15,092 nucleotides of DNA, from NCBI GenBank assembly GCA_946886675.1, contig CAMPIZ010000009.1, forward strand, positions 1 to 15,092. The letters run 5' to 3'. Source of the DNA: an uncultured Flavobacterium sp. GTDB lineage: Bacteria > Bacteroidota > Bacteroidia > Flavobacteriales > Flavobacteriaceae. The stretch's first letter is position 1; each line of letters opens with the position of its first letter. The notes beneath the pieces are model-generated. The model was given only the letters and a program-made list of their open reading frames with translations. It was not told where the DNA came from and did no database searches. A program made the translations under genes and the position numbers. Positions 1 through 6,530 of the stretch are shown one piece after another.

Positions 1-296
1 CTGCTTGCATTTGGGTTATTAAACACAAAGCCTTTACCGTTAAGCCCTCCGGAATATTCCAGTATTGTACCTGCCAGGTACAGGAAGCTCTTTTTATCAA
101 CGGCAATTTTTATGTTGTTATCCTCAAATAGTTTATCATTTTCGCCCAGCGCTTTGTCAAATTTTAATTCATATGACAAGCCTGAGCATCCGCCGCTTTT
201 TACACCTACCCTTACGTAATCGGTAGAAGCGTCAAATCCATCATCCTCCATCAGGCTTATGACTTTCTTTCTTGCTGTGTCAGAAACTTTTATCAT
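1..296 (-). CDS. IscA/HesB-family iron-sulfur cluster assembly protein (3' end cut by window)
   Basis: A-type Fe-S carrier protein that takes part in cluster assembly or transfer in the cytoplasm. Reading the minus strand from an ATG at 294-296 gives 98 residues starting MIKVSDTARKKV. They include the family signature VKSGGCSGLSYEL with the first conserved cysteine at residue 37, and the late stretch YSGGLNGKGFVFNNPNA. IscA proteins are about 107 residues long with a CxC pair near the C-terminus; those last ten or so residues lie outside the window, so the CxC cannot be checked. A strong promoter sits about 35 bases upstream of the start. Whether this is IscA, SufA or ErpA cannot be settled here. 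In this phylum such a gene often precedes suf genes, which would lie left of the window (inference). Confidence 0.9.
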   Translation of the reverse strand, partial: MIKVSDTARKKVISLMEDDGFDASTDYVRVGVKSGGCSGLSYELKFDKALGENDKLFEDNNIKIAVDKKSFLYLAGTILEYSGGLNGKGFVFNNPNAS

Positions 297-329
297 AATT
301 TTTACGCTTATATTAATCTAAATTTAGTG

Positions 330-359
330 CAAAGATACCACAACTTTTACACATTGCAA
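330..359 (-). promoter_or_regulatory. Bacteroidota-type promoter for the IscA-family gene
   Basis: On the minus strand TTG (357-359) is followed after 19 bases by TATCTTTG (330-337), a full match to the -33 TTG and -7 TAnnTTTG pattern of Bacteroidota housekeeping promoters. The predicted transcript start lies near 324-327, giving a leader of about 30 bases before the ATG at 296. This is the best promoter match in the window. Confidence 0.7.
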
Positions 360-456
360 TAATAGGTGTGGTTTTTCTCCCTATTGTATTATAATCAATA
401 CTTATACCAATATGTGGCTATAAATTATTAATTTGGCTCCTTTAAAAGCATAATTA

Positions 457-1317
457 ATGAAATTATATCCTGTTGAAAGCGGCAATTTTAAGCTAGACGG
501 AGGAGCTATGTTTGGCGTTGTGCCAAAAACCCTTTGGAGCAAAACAAATCCTGCCGATGATAATAACCTGATAGATATTGCGGCACGCTGCCTGCTGATA
601 GAAGATGGAAATCGCCTTATACTGATTGATACCGGTATGGGTAACAAACAAAGCGAAAAGTTTTTTAGCTATTATTCTCTTTGGGGTAATCACTCTATGG
701 ATAAATCGCTTGCCAAACTTGGCTTTCACCGGGATGATATTACAGACGTGTTTATGACACACCTGCATTTTGATCATTGTGGTGGCAGCGTACAGTGGAA
801 TAAAGACCATACGGGGTATGAAGTGGCCTTTAAAAATGCTAATTTCTGGTCTAATGAAAATCATTGGGAATGGGCAACAAAACCTAATGCACGTGAAAAA
901 GCTTCTTTTTTAAAAGAAAATATACTCCCTATGCATGAAAGCGGCCAGCTTAAGTTTATAAACCGCCCTGAAGGTGATTTTCTTAAAAACAGTGAGTTGG
1001 ATTTTGATATTTTGTTTGTAGACGGGCATACCGAGAAACAGATGATCCCTCACATAACTTATAAGGACAAAACCATTGTTTTTATGGCCGATTTGCTTCC
1101 TACAGCCGGGCATATCCCCCTGCCTTATGTAATGGGGTATGATACACGCCCTTTACTGACACTTGATGAAAAATCAAAATTCATGGCCGAAGCCGCAAAT
1201 AAAGGCTATTACCTGTTCCTGGAACACGATGCACACAATGAAATTATAACTGTTGAAAATACGGAAAAAGGTGTTAGATTAAAGGAAGTTTTTTCCTGCA
1301 ATGACATCTTAATTTAA
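457..1317 (+). CDS. MBL-fold metallo-hydrolase
   Basis: Metallo-beta-lactamase-fold hydrolase of 286 residues with no signal peptide, so probably cytoplasmic. The zinc-binding motif HLHFDH is at 102-107 after the strand LILIDTGMG (54-62). Further likely metal ligands are His191 in VDGHTEKQ, Asp212 in FMADLLPTAGH, and a histidine in LEHDAH (255-260). The layout resembles the lactonase-like branch of the superfamily, which includes AHL lactonases, but the substrate cannot be read from sequence and quorum quenching is only a possibility. The gene is divergent from the IscA-family gene across 160 bases. No convincing promoter was found: TTAATTTG at 428-435 is one base off the -7 pattern and lacks a TTG at the right distance. 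No Shine-Dalgarno sequence is visible, which is normal for the phylum. Confidence 0.88.
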   Translation: MKLYPVESGNFKLDGGAMFGVVPKTLWSKTNPADDNNLIDIAARCLLIEDGNRLILIDTGMGNKQSEKFFSYYSLWGNHSMDKSLAKLGFHRDDITDVFMTHLHFDHCGGSVQWNKDHTGYEVAFKNANFWSNENHWEWATKPNAREKASFLKENILPMHESGQLKFINRPEGDFLKNSELDFDILFVDGHTEKQMIPHITYKDKTIVFMADLLPTAGHIPLPYVMGYDTRPLLTLDEKSKFMAEAANKGYYLFLEHDAHNEIITVENTEKGVRLKEVFSCNDILI

Positions 1318-1326
1318 TGTTAATGT

Positions 1327-1359
1327 TTGGTTTTTTGTAACAAAATCAGGATACTTTAG
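1327..1359 (+). promoter_or_regulatory. Possible promoter for the S8 peptidase gene
   Basis: TTG at 1327-1329 is followed after 22 bases by TACTTTAG (1352-1359), which matches TAnnTTTG in all but one base. The spacing is at the long end of the accepted range. The predicted leader is about 30 bases. The match is tentative. Confidence 0.35.
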
Positions 1360-1393
1360 ACCAATTTTCTATAAAATAAAATTTAAGACTATC

Positions 1394-3010
1394 ATGAAGT
1401 TCAGATCAATTTATCTGTCAGCAGCATTGGCACTTGCCCTTGCAAGCTGCGGAACATCAAAAAAAATTACGGCAGAACCTCTTGCCATTAACACAGCAAT
1501 AACTGCAAAAAAAGCAGACCTTACTGAAACTGAAGAAAAACGCTGGAGCCACCTCGATATCTTTAGGGATACTGTGCCGGGCCTAAGTGTAGACAGGGCT
1601 TATGAGCTGCTTAAGGATAGAAAAGCTGATAAAATAATTGTGGGGGTAATAGACTCCGGCGTTGATATTGAACACCCAGACCTACAGCCTGTAATATGGA
1701 CAAATGACGATGAAATTGCCGGAAATGGTAAAGACGACGACAATAATGGCTATATAGATGATATTCATGGATGGAACTTTTTAGGCAACATTAACCATGA
1801 AAACATGGAGTTTGTTCGTATCCTTAAAAAAGGTGACGACGGTTCTGCAGTATACAAAAGGGCAAAAGCTGAGTATGATAAAGAATATCAGGAAGCTTTA
1901 GCCGGGAAGCAGCAGATGGAATTTATACTTAATGCCGATAAAGCTTTTCAGGAGAAAACAGGTAAGGAAAACTACACGGCAGATGATCTTAAAAATTTAA
2001 ATCTTTCAGATCCTACACTTAGCGGACTAAAAGGTAATTTTGTAAACATCCTAAGCCAGGTTTCCAGAGACGAATTTATAGACCAGGTAGAAGGCGGTAA
2101 AGAACATTACAGTAATGTACTGGATTATCACCTGAACCTTAAGTTTAATGGCCGTGAAGTATTAAACGATAACCCGGATGATTTTACTAAAAAAAGCTAT
2201 GGTAACAATAATGTTGTGGGTCCTGATAAAGACGGAGCAAAACATGGTACACACGTAGCAGGTATTATTGCTCAGGTAAGAGGAAACGAGCTTGGTGGAG
2301 ACGGTGTAGCCAGTAATGTAGTAGAAATTATGGCTGTTCGTGCTGTGCCGGATGGTGATGAATATGATAAAGATGTGGCACTTGCTATTCGCTATGCTGT
2401 AGACAACGGGGCTAAAGTAATTAACGGAAGCTTTGGTAAATATTTCTCTACTCACAGCAACTGGGTATATGAAGCAATTCAATATGCAGCAGAGAAAGAT
2501 GTTCTTATAGTTTGTGCAGCAGGTAACGAAGGTGCTTTCCTTGATAAAAATGGCGGCGTAGAGCGTTACCCTAACGATAATAAGGTTACAGGCCCTGAAA
2601 TTTCAGACAACTTTATCTGCATAGGCGCCCTTAATAATAACCTTACAGAAAAAGGCCTTGTGGCACCATTTTCTAACTATGGTAAAAACAATGTTGATGT
2701 TTTTAGCCCTGGTATGAGAATTTATGCTACAACTCCAAATAATAATTATGAATTTCTTCAGGGAACTTCTATGGCTTCGCCAAATGCTGCGGGTGTAGCT
2801 GCGCTTGTTAGGGCTTATTATCCTAAATTAACTGCTTCACAGGTTAAGCACATACTTATGGATTCCGGCCTGGCTGTTGATATGCAGGTACAGGTAGGAG
2901 AAAATGCCGACAAAAAAGTAATCATGTTCAGTGAAGCTTCAAAATCAGGTAAGATTGTAAACGCTTACAATGCGCTTATAATGGCCGACAGGATTTCAAG
3001 AGGAAAATAA
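1394..3010 (+). CDS. S8 (subtilisin-like) serine peptidase, lipoprotein
   Basis: Secreted serine endopeptidase of 538 residues. The N-terminus is a lipoprotein signal peptide with lipobox LASC and the lipidated cysteine at 19, so it is membrane-anchored outside the cytoplasm. The catalytic triad is visible: Asp87 in VIDSGVD, His284 in HGTHVAG and Ser459 in GTSMASP; the oxyanion asparagine is likely Asn378 in AAGNEG. Asp and His are 197 residues apart, against about 32 in subtilisin, so a charged insertion of roughly 165 residues (about 100-270) sits between them. No type IX secretion C-terminal domain is visible; the protein ends soon after the catalytic domain. The residues after the cysteine (GTSKKITAEP) lack an obvious acidic surface-export signal, so the side of the outer membrane is uncertain. 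A strong hairpin follows the stop codon. Substrates are unknown. Confidence 0.93.
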   Translation: MKFRSIYLSAALALALASCGTSKKITAEPLAINTAITAKKADLTETEEKRWSHLDIFRDTVPGLSVDRAYELLKDRKADKIIVGVIDSGVDIEHPDLQPVIWTNDDEIAGNGKDDDNNGYIDDIHGWNFLGNINHENMEFVRILKKGDDGSAVYKRAKAEYDKEYQEALAGKQQMEFILNADKAFQEKTGKENYTADDLKNLNLSDPTLSGLKGNFVNILSQVSRDEFIDQVEGGKEHYSNVLDYHLNLKFNGREVLNDNPDDFTKKSYGNNNVVGPDKDGAKHGTHVAGIIAQVRGNELGGDGVASNVVEIMAVRAVPDGDEYDKDVALAIRYAVDNGAKVINGSFGKYFSTHSNWVYEAIQYAAEKDVLIVCAAGNEGAFLDKNGGVERYPNDNKVTGPEISDNFICIGALNNNLTEKGLVAPFSNYGKNNVDVFSPGMRIYATTPNNNYEFLQGTSMASPNAAGVAALVRAYYPKLTASQVKHILMDSGLAVDMQVQVGENADKKVIMFSEASKSGKIVNAYNALIMADRISRGK

Positions 3011-3028
3011 AAACCACTAATCAATACC

Positions 3029-3064
3029 ATATGGAAGGGGCTGCTCCCCTTCCATATTTATTTT
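3029..3064 (+). terminator. Strong hairpin after the S8 gene and directly before the M1 gene
   Basis: A perfect 12-base stem (3029-3040 pairing with 3046-3057, arm ATATGGAAGGGG) with a 5-base loop CTGCT, followed by a T-rich tail TTATTTT. It looks like an intrinsic terminator for the S8 gene. It ends only a few bases before the M1 start codon at 3071, so it could also act as an intercistronic stabiliser or attenuator. Confidence 0.75.
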
Positions 3065-3070
3065 AAGACC

Positions 3071-4960
3071 ATGAAAAAAACAGTTTTATTTGCATTATTT
3101 ACGGCAACGGCACTGTTTGCCCAAAACAATCCTAACCCAGGTTACTGGCAGCAGCATGTAGGTTACAAAATGGAAGTTTCCATGGATGTAAAAAACTACC
3201 GCTACACAGGAACCCAGGAGCTTGTTTACACCAATAATTCGCCAGATACACTACGCCGAGTTTTTTATCATTTATACAACAATGCTTTCCAGCCGGGCAG
3301 CGAAATGGATGCACGCTTACAGGCTATAGAAGATCCGGACGGGCGTATGGTAAAGAGCTTTAAGAGTGGTGATAAAACAATAAAGGAAAGCCGAATAAGC
3401 ACTCTTAAACCCGATGAAATTGGCTATCTTAAAATAAACAACCTTGTACAGGATGGTACTGCCGTAAAAAATACAGTAAGCGGCACAATACTGGAGGTTG
3501 AGCTGGCTAAACCGCTATTACCGGGCAGCAAAACCGTTTTTATGCTCGATTTTGAAGGGCAGGTTCCGCTACAGGTACGCCGTTCAGGAAGAAATTCAGA
3601 AGAAGGTGTAGCGCTTTCAATGACGCAGTGGTACCCTAAAATGGCAGAATATGATTTTGAGGGATGGCATGCAGACCCTTACATTGGCCGCGAGTTTCAT
3701 GGCGTATGGGGCGATTTTGATGTAAAGATTACAATAGATAAAGATTATACTATTGGTGGTACAGGATACCTTCAAAACAAAAATGAGATAGGTAAAGGTT
3801 ATCAGGATGAAGGTGTTGAAGTAAAGCATCCAAGAAAAGTTAAAACCCTTACATGGCATTTTGTTGCCCCTATGGTGCATGACTTTGCCTGGGGTGCTGA
3901 TGACAACTACATTCATGATAAAATAATGGGGCCAAACAATGTAGAGCTTCATTTCTTTTACAAAGACAATTCTAAATACAATGACAACTGGAAACAACTG
4001 CAGCCTAAAACCGCAGAACTGCTGGAGTTTTACAATAATAATATAGGGCCATACCCTTACAAACAATATTCTGTAGTTCAGGGAGGCGATGGCGGTATGG
4101 AGTATGCAATGTGTACCCTGATAACCGGAAACAGAAGTCTGGGCAGCCTTGTAGGTGTTACAGCACACGAATTTGCCCATTCATGGTTTCAGCATATCCT
4201 GGCCAGCAACGAATCGAAACACGAATGGATGGATGAAGGGTTTACCTCATTTATATCAGATCTGGCCATGGAAACCGTGATGCCTAATAAGAATAAAGAA
4301 GAGCAGCCGCATCCATGGGTAGACTCTTACGGAGGTTATTTTTACATGGTTTCTTCCGGTAAAGAGCAGCCACAAACTACTCATGCCGATCGTTATGACC
4401 TGAATACTATGTATGGTATCTCTGCTTACAGCAAAGGAACTATTTTCCTTTCACAGCTGGCTTATGTTATCGGTCAGGATAATCTTATGCAGACGCTTAA
4501 GCGCTATTACAACGACTTTAAGTTTACCCACCCTACTCCTAACGATATTAAACGTACAGCCGAAAAGGTATCGGGAGCAGAACTGGACTGGTATCTTACA
4601 GACTGGACCATGACTACTAATACCATAGATTATGGGATAAAAGAAATTAAAGAAGAAGGCGATGTTACTAAAGTTACTTTAGAACGTATAGGCCGTATGC
4701 CAATGCCGCTGGACCTGATAGCCGTTTATGATGATGGCACTCAGGAGAGCTTTTATGTTCCGCTTAATTTAATGCATTTTGTAAAAGACAATCCTTTCCC
4801 TAAACTTAACAGGACTGTGTTAGACAGTTGGGGCTGGGGGCATCAAACTTATGAATTTACTATTAACAAACCTAAGGCATCTATAAGGGTATTGGTAATT
4901 GATCCTGCCGACCTTATGGCAGATGTGAATAAAGACAACAATGCCTTTGTAAAACAATAA
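3071..4960 (+). CDS. M1 family zinc metallopeptidase, secreted
   Basis: Aminopeptidase N-like (gluzincin) enzyme of 629 residues that removes N-terminal residues from peptides. A signal peptide runs to about residue 17 (ATALFA, cut before QNN) with no lipobox cysteine, so a soluble periplasmic or secreted protein is likely. The zinc site HEFAH is at 366-370, followed after exactly 18 residues by the third ligand Glu389 in WMDEGF, giving the M1 spacing HExxH-x18-E. The substrate-binding motif equivalent to GAMEN is GGMEYAM (341-347). An N-terminal beta-rich region (about 30-270) precedes the catalytic domain, and a short beta-rich tail (about 520-629) ends the protein. No type IX secretion tail is visible. 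With the S8 gene 60 bases upstream it forms a pair of exported peptidases, but a hairpin lies between them and no separate promoter was found. Confidence 0.93.
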   Translation: MKKTVLFALFTATALFAQNNPNPGYWQQHVGYKMEVSMDVKNYRYTGTQELVYTNNSPDTLRRVFYHLYNNAFQPGSEMDARLQAIEDPDGRMVKSFKSGDKTIKESRISTLKPDEIGYLKINNLVQDGTAVKNTVSGTILEVELAKPLLPGSKTVFMLDFEGQVPLQVRRSGRNSEEGVALSMTQWYPKMAEYDFEGWHADPYIGREFHGVWGDFDVKITIDKDYTIGGTGYLQNKNEIGKGYQDEGVEVKHPRKVKTLTWHFVAPMVHDFAWGADDNYIHDKIMGPNNVELHFFYKDNSKYNDNWKQLQPKTAELLEFYNNNIGPYPYKQYSVVQGGDGGMEYAMCTLITGNRSLGSLVGVTAHEFAHSWFQHILASNESKHEWMDEGFTSFISDLAMETVMPNKNKEEQPHPWVDSYGGYFYMVSSGKEQPQTTHADRYDLNTMYGISAYSKGTIFLSQLAYVIGQDNLMQTLKRYYNDFKFTHPTPNDIKRTAEKVSGAELDWYLTDWTMTTNTIDYGIKEIKEEGDVTKVTLERIGRMPMPLDLIAVYDDGTQESFYVPLNLMHFVKDNPFPKLNRTVLDSWGWGHQTYEFTINKPKASIRVLVIDPADLMADVNKDNNAFVKQ

Positions 4961-4965
4961 TAAAC

Positions 4966-4992
4966 AAAAAGCCCTGCAATGCGGGGCTTTTT
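4966..4992 (+). terminator. Intrinsic terminator of the M1 peptidase gene
   Basis: Arms AAAAAGCCCTGC (4966-4977) and GCGGGGCTTTTT (4981-4992) pair over 12 positions with one G-T wobble and a 3-base loop. It begins 6 bases after the M1 stop codon and ends in a T run. Confidence 0.88.
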
Positions 4993-4997
4993 AAATT

Positions 4998-5033
4998 AAA
5001 AAAACCTCTGAATAAAATATCAGAGGTTTTTTT
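4998..5033. terminator. Second, symmetric terminator hairpin
   Basis: Arms AAAAAAACCTCTGA (4998-5011) and TCAGAGGTTTTTTT (5020-5033) pair perfectly over 14 positions with an 8-base loop. The A and T runs are symmetric, so it can work in both directions: as a backup for the M1 gene, or for transcripts arriving from the XRE/S24 gene, whose stop lies about 255 bases away. Confidence 0.8.
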
Positions 5034-5070
5034 TGAAACAGAAATAGAATTAAAAACTGTTTCGGCAGAT

Positions 5071-5223
5071 GTATATTGACGCTAAAGTATACAATACTTT
5101 TAGCAGGAGATTTTGTTACACTTAGAATAAAGACAATATATATGCCATATCAATTTAATACCAAACTGTAACAATAGCTAAAAAATTATCCTGCTATAAA
5201 TCAGTAAATTAAAGTCAATATAT
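5071..5223. repeat. Imperfect inverted repeat with arms of about 75 bases
   Basis: Matching blocks occur in the same order on both arms. TATATTGAC (5072-5080) pairs with GTCAATATA (5214-5222), TAGCAGGA (5101-5108) with TCCTGCTA (5189-5196), and GTTACA (5115-5120) with TGTAAC (5167-5172). The blocks are separated by 20 and 6 bases on the left and 17 and 16 on the right, with weaker similarity continuing inward to a centre near 5146. It may be a degenerate miniature mobile element, a long RNA hairpin, or two facing protein-binding sites. No transposase or clear target duplication was seen. I do not recognise the family. Confidence 0.6.
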
Positions 5224-5259
5224 CGCTTTATAATCAGGTAGTTAAAATTGTGGAAACTG

Positions 5260-5286
5260 TGTAGGTAAAGTGTAGATTTTATGTAG
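5260..5286. repeat. Three TGTAG words at 11-base spacing
   Basis: TGTAG occurs at 5260-5264, 5271-5275 and 5282-5286, with the first two extended to GTGTAG. The period is exactly 11 bases, about one helical turn. They lie just beyond the stop codon of the XRE/S24 gene. A role as a binding site is speculative and the words are short. Confidence 0.35.
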
Positions 5287-5290
5287 AGAA

Positions 5291-5986
5291 TCAATTCATG
5301 GCATTAATGCGGATAGTAGCCTTAACCAAAGCAAGAGCCCTTATTTTAGAAAGTTCAATTTCTTTATCCTGATGAAGGCGGTTTTCGCTTACAAGCTTAA
5401 CCATACCCTGTGCAGACGCACGCTGTATATATTTTACGGTAATATACTCTTCGCCATCCATATCAATACTTATAAGGTACATTTCACCCCAAAAAATACT
5501 GTTGCTAATATCATTAACTTCTTTATACAAAACAATATCACCGCTTTTTAATAAAGGATACATACTGTCTCCCGTAACATAAATAGCACCGTCACATTTT
5601 GGCAAATGCGGTATGGAAATATGGTCTGCCGGTGTAAGGGCATTATTATTTGCAAATAATGGCACTAAACCTGCTACAGCTTCAAGGTCGTATAAAGGTA
5701 TTTGTTGTGAATCTATATTTTTATCTGTTTTAAGTCGGTAAGTTTTTATAGCCTCAGGCTGTACCTCAACATTGTTTAAAAACATGTTCCCATTTCCTGT
5801 AAGCAGCCACACGGGGTTTAAATCAGCATAAACTGCAAGAATTTTTTCAAGCACATTAGAGCCTATACTTTTTCCTTCTTTCACGGCTTTAGATATACTT
5901 CCGCGGCTCGCATCTATACTATTTTCAAACGCATAGTAACTTATTCCCTTCACATCTATGTACTGTCCTAATCTCTCTGAAACCAT
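5291..5986 (-). CDS. XRE-type HTH regulator with S24 (LexA-like) peptidase domain
   Basis: DNA-binding repressor-type protein of 231 residues. Residues 1-70 look like an XRE-family helix-turn-helix region ending in LNPVWLLTGNGNMF (56-69), a stretch typical of Bacteroidota members. Residues about 95-225 are an S24 domain: catalytic Ser141 in TGDSMYP, Lys185 in ITVKYIQ, and a possible self-cleavage site Ala105-Gly106 in EAVAGLVPLF. The 35-residue distance from that Gly to Ser141 is close to LexA and lambda CI, so RecA-stimulated self-cleavage is plausible. The HTH part differs from true LexA, so it is better described as a CI/HumD-like host regulator than as LexA itself; no phage genes lie nearby. 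It is divergent from rnpA, with a -7 box and a 14-base palindrome upstream that suggest autoregulation. Its targets are unknown. Confidence 0.88.
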   Translation of the reverse strand: MVSERLGQYIDVKGISYYAFENSIDASRGSISKAVKEGKSIGSNVLEKILAVYADLNPVWLLTGNGNMFLNNVEVQPEAIKTYRLKTDKNIDSQQIPLYDLEAVAGLVPLFANNNALTPADHISIPHLPKCDGAIYVTGDSMYPLLKSGDIVLYKEVNDISNSIFWGEMYLISIDMDGEEYITVKYIQRASAQGMVKLVSENRLHQDKEIELSKIRALALVKATIRINAMN

Positions 5987-6007
5987 GGTAGCGTATTTTT
6001 TTCAAAT

Positions 6008-6015
6008 CAAAGTTA
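6008..6015 (-). promoter_or_regulatory. -7 box for the XRE/S24 regulator gene
   Basis: On the minus strand the word TAACTTTG is a full TAnnTTTG match, 22 bases before the ATG at 5986, which predicts a leader of about 20 bases. No TTG is found 17-23 bases further upstream, so the -33 element is weak or missing, as is common for regulated promoters. Confidence 0.5.
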
Positions 6016-6028
6016 AGAAAATTTTCTT
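6015..6028. promoter_or_regulatory. 14-base perfect palindrome, candidate operator
   Basis: AAGAAAATTTTCTT is a perfect palindrome adjoining the -7 box of the XRE/S24 gene and lying in the spacer region where its polymerase would bind. Position and symmetry fit an operator bound by a dimeric repressor, most simply the regulator's own product. It is AT-rich, so chance is not excluded. Confidence 0.45.
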
Positions 6029-6066
6029 CTAGTTGTACGAAAATCCAACATGATTTAAAAATAATG

Positions 6067-6074
6067 TACCTTTG
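6067..6074 (+). promoter_or_regulatory. -7 box immediately before rnpA
   Basis: TACCTTTG is a full TAnnTTTG match ending 5 bases before the rnpA ATG at 6080. The transcript start would fall about at the start codon. There is no TTG at 17-23 bases upstream; the nearest, at 6033-6035, is 31 bases away. Confidence 0.5.
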
Positions 6075-6079
6075 CTGCA

Positions 6080-6463
6080 ATGGAAGAGAGGAAATATACA
6101 TATTCCAAAGAGGAAAAGCTGAAAAGTAAAATAACCATAGGCCTTATGTTTACAGAGGGCAGGTCGGTTTCAAAATATCCTTTACGGCTGGTATATGTCC
6201 CTTTACAGGATAATGAAACAGGGCCTATAAAAATGGGCGTCTCTGTTTCAAAAAAATATTTTAAAAACGCTGTAGACCGTAACTATTTTAAACGGCTTTT
6301 ACGTGAAGCCTACCGCCATAACAAACATTTGTTACTTCAAAACCCTGAAAAGCGTTATGCTTTTATGCTAATGTATCAAACAAAAGACAGGTTATCTTAC
6401 GAAGAAATAAATATTAAAACCATACAGGTTTTCGAAAAATTCATAGCTCAGGAAACAGCTTAA
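6080..6463 (+). CDS. rnpA: Ribonuclease P protein component
   Basis: Protein subunit of RNase P, which helps the catalytic RNA remove 5' leaders from precursor tRNAs. At 127 residues it has normal family length. It shows the N-terminal KEEKLKSKITIGLMFTEGRS block, the PLRLVYVP strand (34-41), and the RNR-type motif NAVDRNYFKRLLREAYR (63-79), which contacts RNase P RNA. The ATG at 6080 is preferred because the conserved TYSKEEKLKS block begins only 6 residues later and the next in-frame methionine (residue 23) would cut into the fold. A -7 promoter box ends just 5 bases upstream, suggesting a leaderless or nearly leaderless mRNA. It is not next to rpmH, its partner in many other bacteria. A DUF4349 gene follows 67 bases later with no terminator between them. 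Confidence 0.95.
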   Translation: MEERKYTYSKEEKLKSKITIGLMFTEGRSVSKYPLRLVYVPLQDNETGPIKMGVSVSKKYFKNAVDRNYFKRLLREAYRHNKHLLLQNPEKRYAFMLMYQTKDRLSYEEINIKTIQVFEKFIAQETA

Positions 6464-6530
6464 CCCTTTGAATTTTAACATTCTGTAATAATAGTAAACA
6501 GTTTTGCGTTCTAGTAAAAACACCTTTACT

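Larger units (their letters stand above)
4961..5290. other. 330-base gap between convergent genes
   Basis: This AT-rich stretch between the M1 and XRE/S24 genes has no open reading frame with recognisable features and no tRNA-like fold. It holds the two terminators (4966-5033), a long imperfect inverted repeat (5071-5223) and three TGTAG words 11 bases apart (5260-5286). Confidence 0.8.

Noticed and set aside
493..864. Minus-strand reading frame inside the MBL hydrolase gene
   Set aside because: It lies wholly antisense to a gene with clear motifs and has no recognisable protein features. The same applies to other antisense frames, such as 3617-4180 and 2162-2482.
1394..4960. Type IX secretion cargo among the two peptidases
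   Set aside because: Neither protein shows a recognisable C-terminal sorting domain; the S8 protein ends near its catalytic domain.
4966..5033. The two stacked hairpins as a riboswitch or attenuator
   Set aside because: Both are simple stems with T runs just after a stop codon, with no downstream plus-strand gene to control.
5101..5196. The inverted repeat as an integron attC site
   Set aside because: GTTACA comes before TGTAAC, the reverse of the attC order RYYYAAC...GTTRRRY, neither fits the core consensus, and no integrase or cassette is present.
5291..5986. The XRE/S24 gene as LexA proper or as a prophage remnant
   Set aside because: The N-terminal part looks like an XRE helix-turn-helix rather than LexA's winged helix, and no phage genes, integrase or attachment repeats lie nearby.
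6504..6530. TTG start for the DUF4349 gene
   Set aside because: It adds a polar stretch before a complete lipoprotein signal that begins at ATG 6531.
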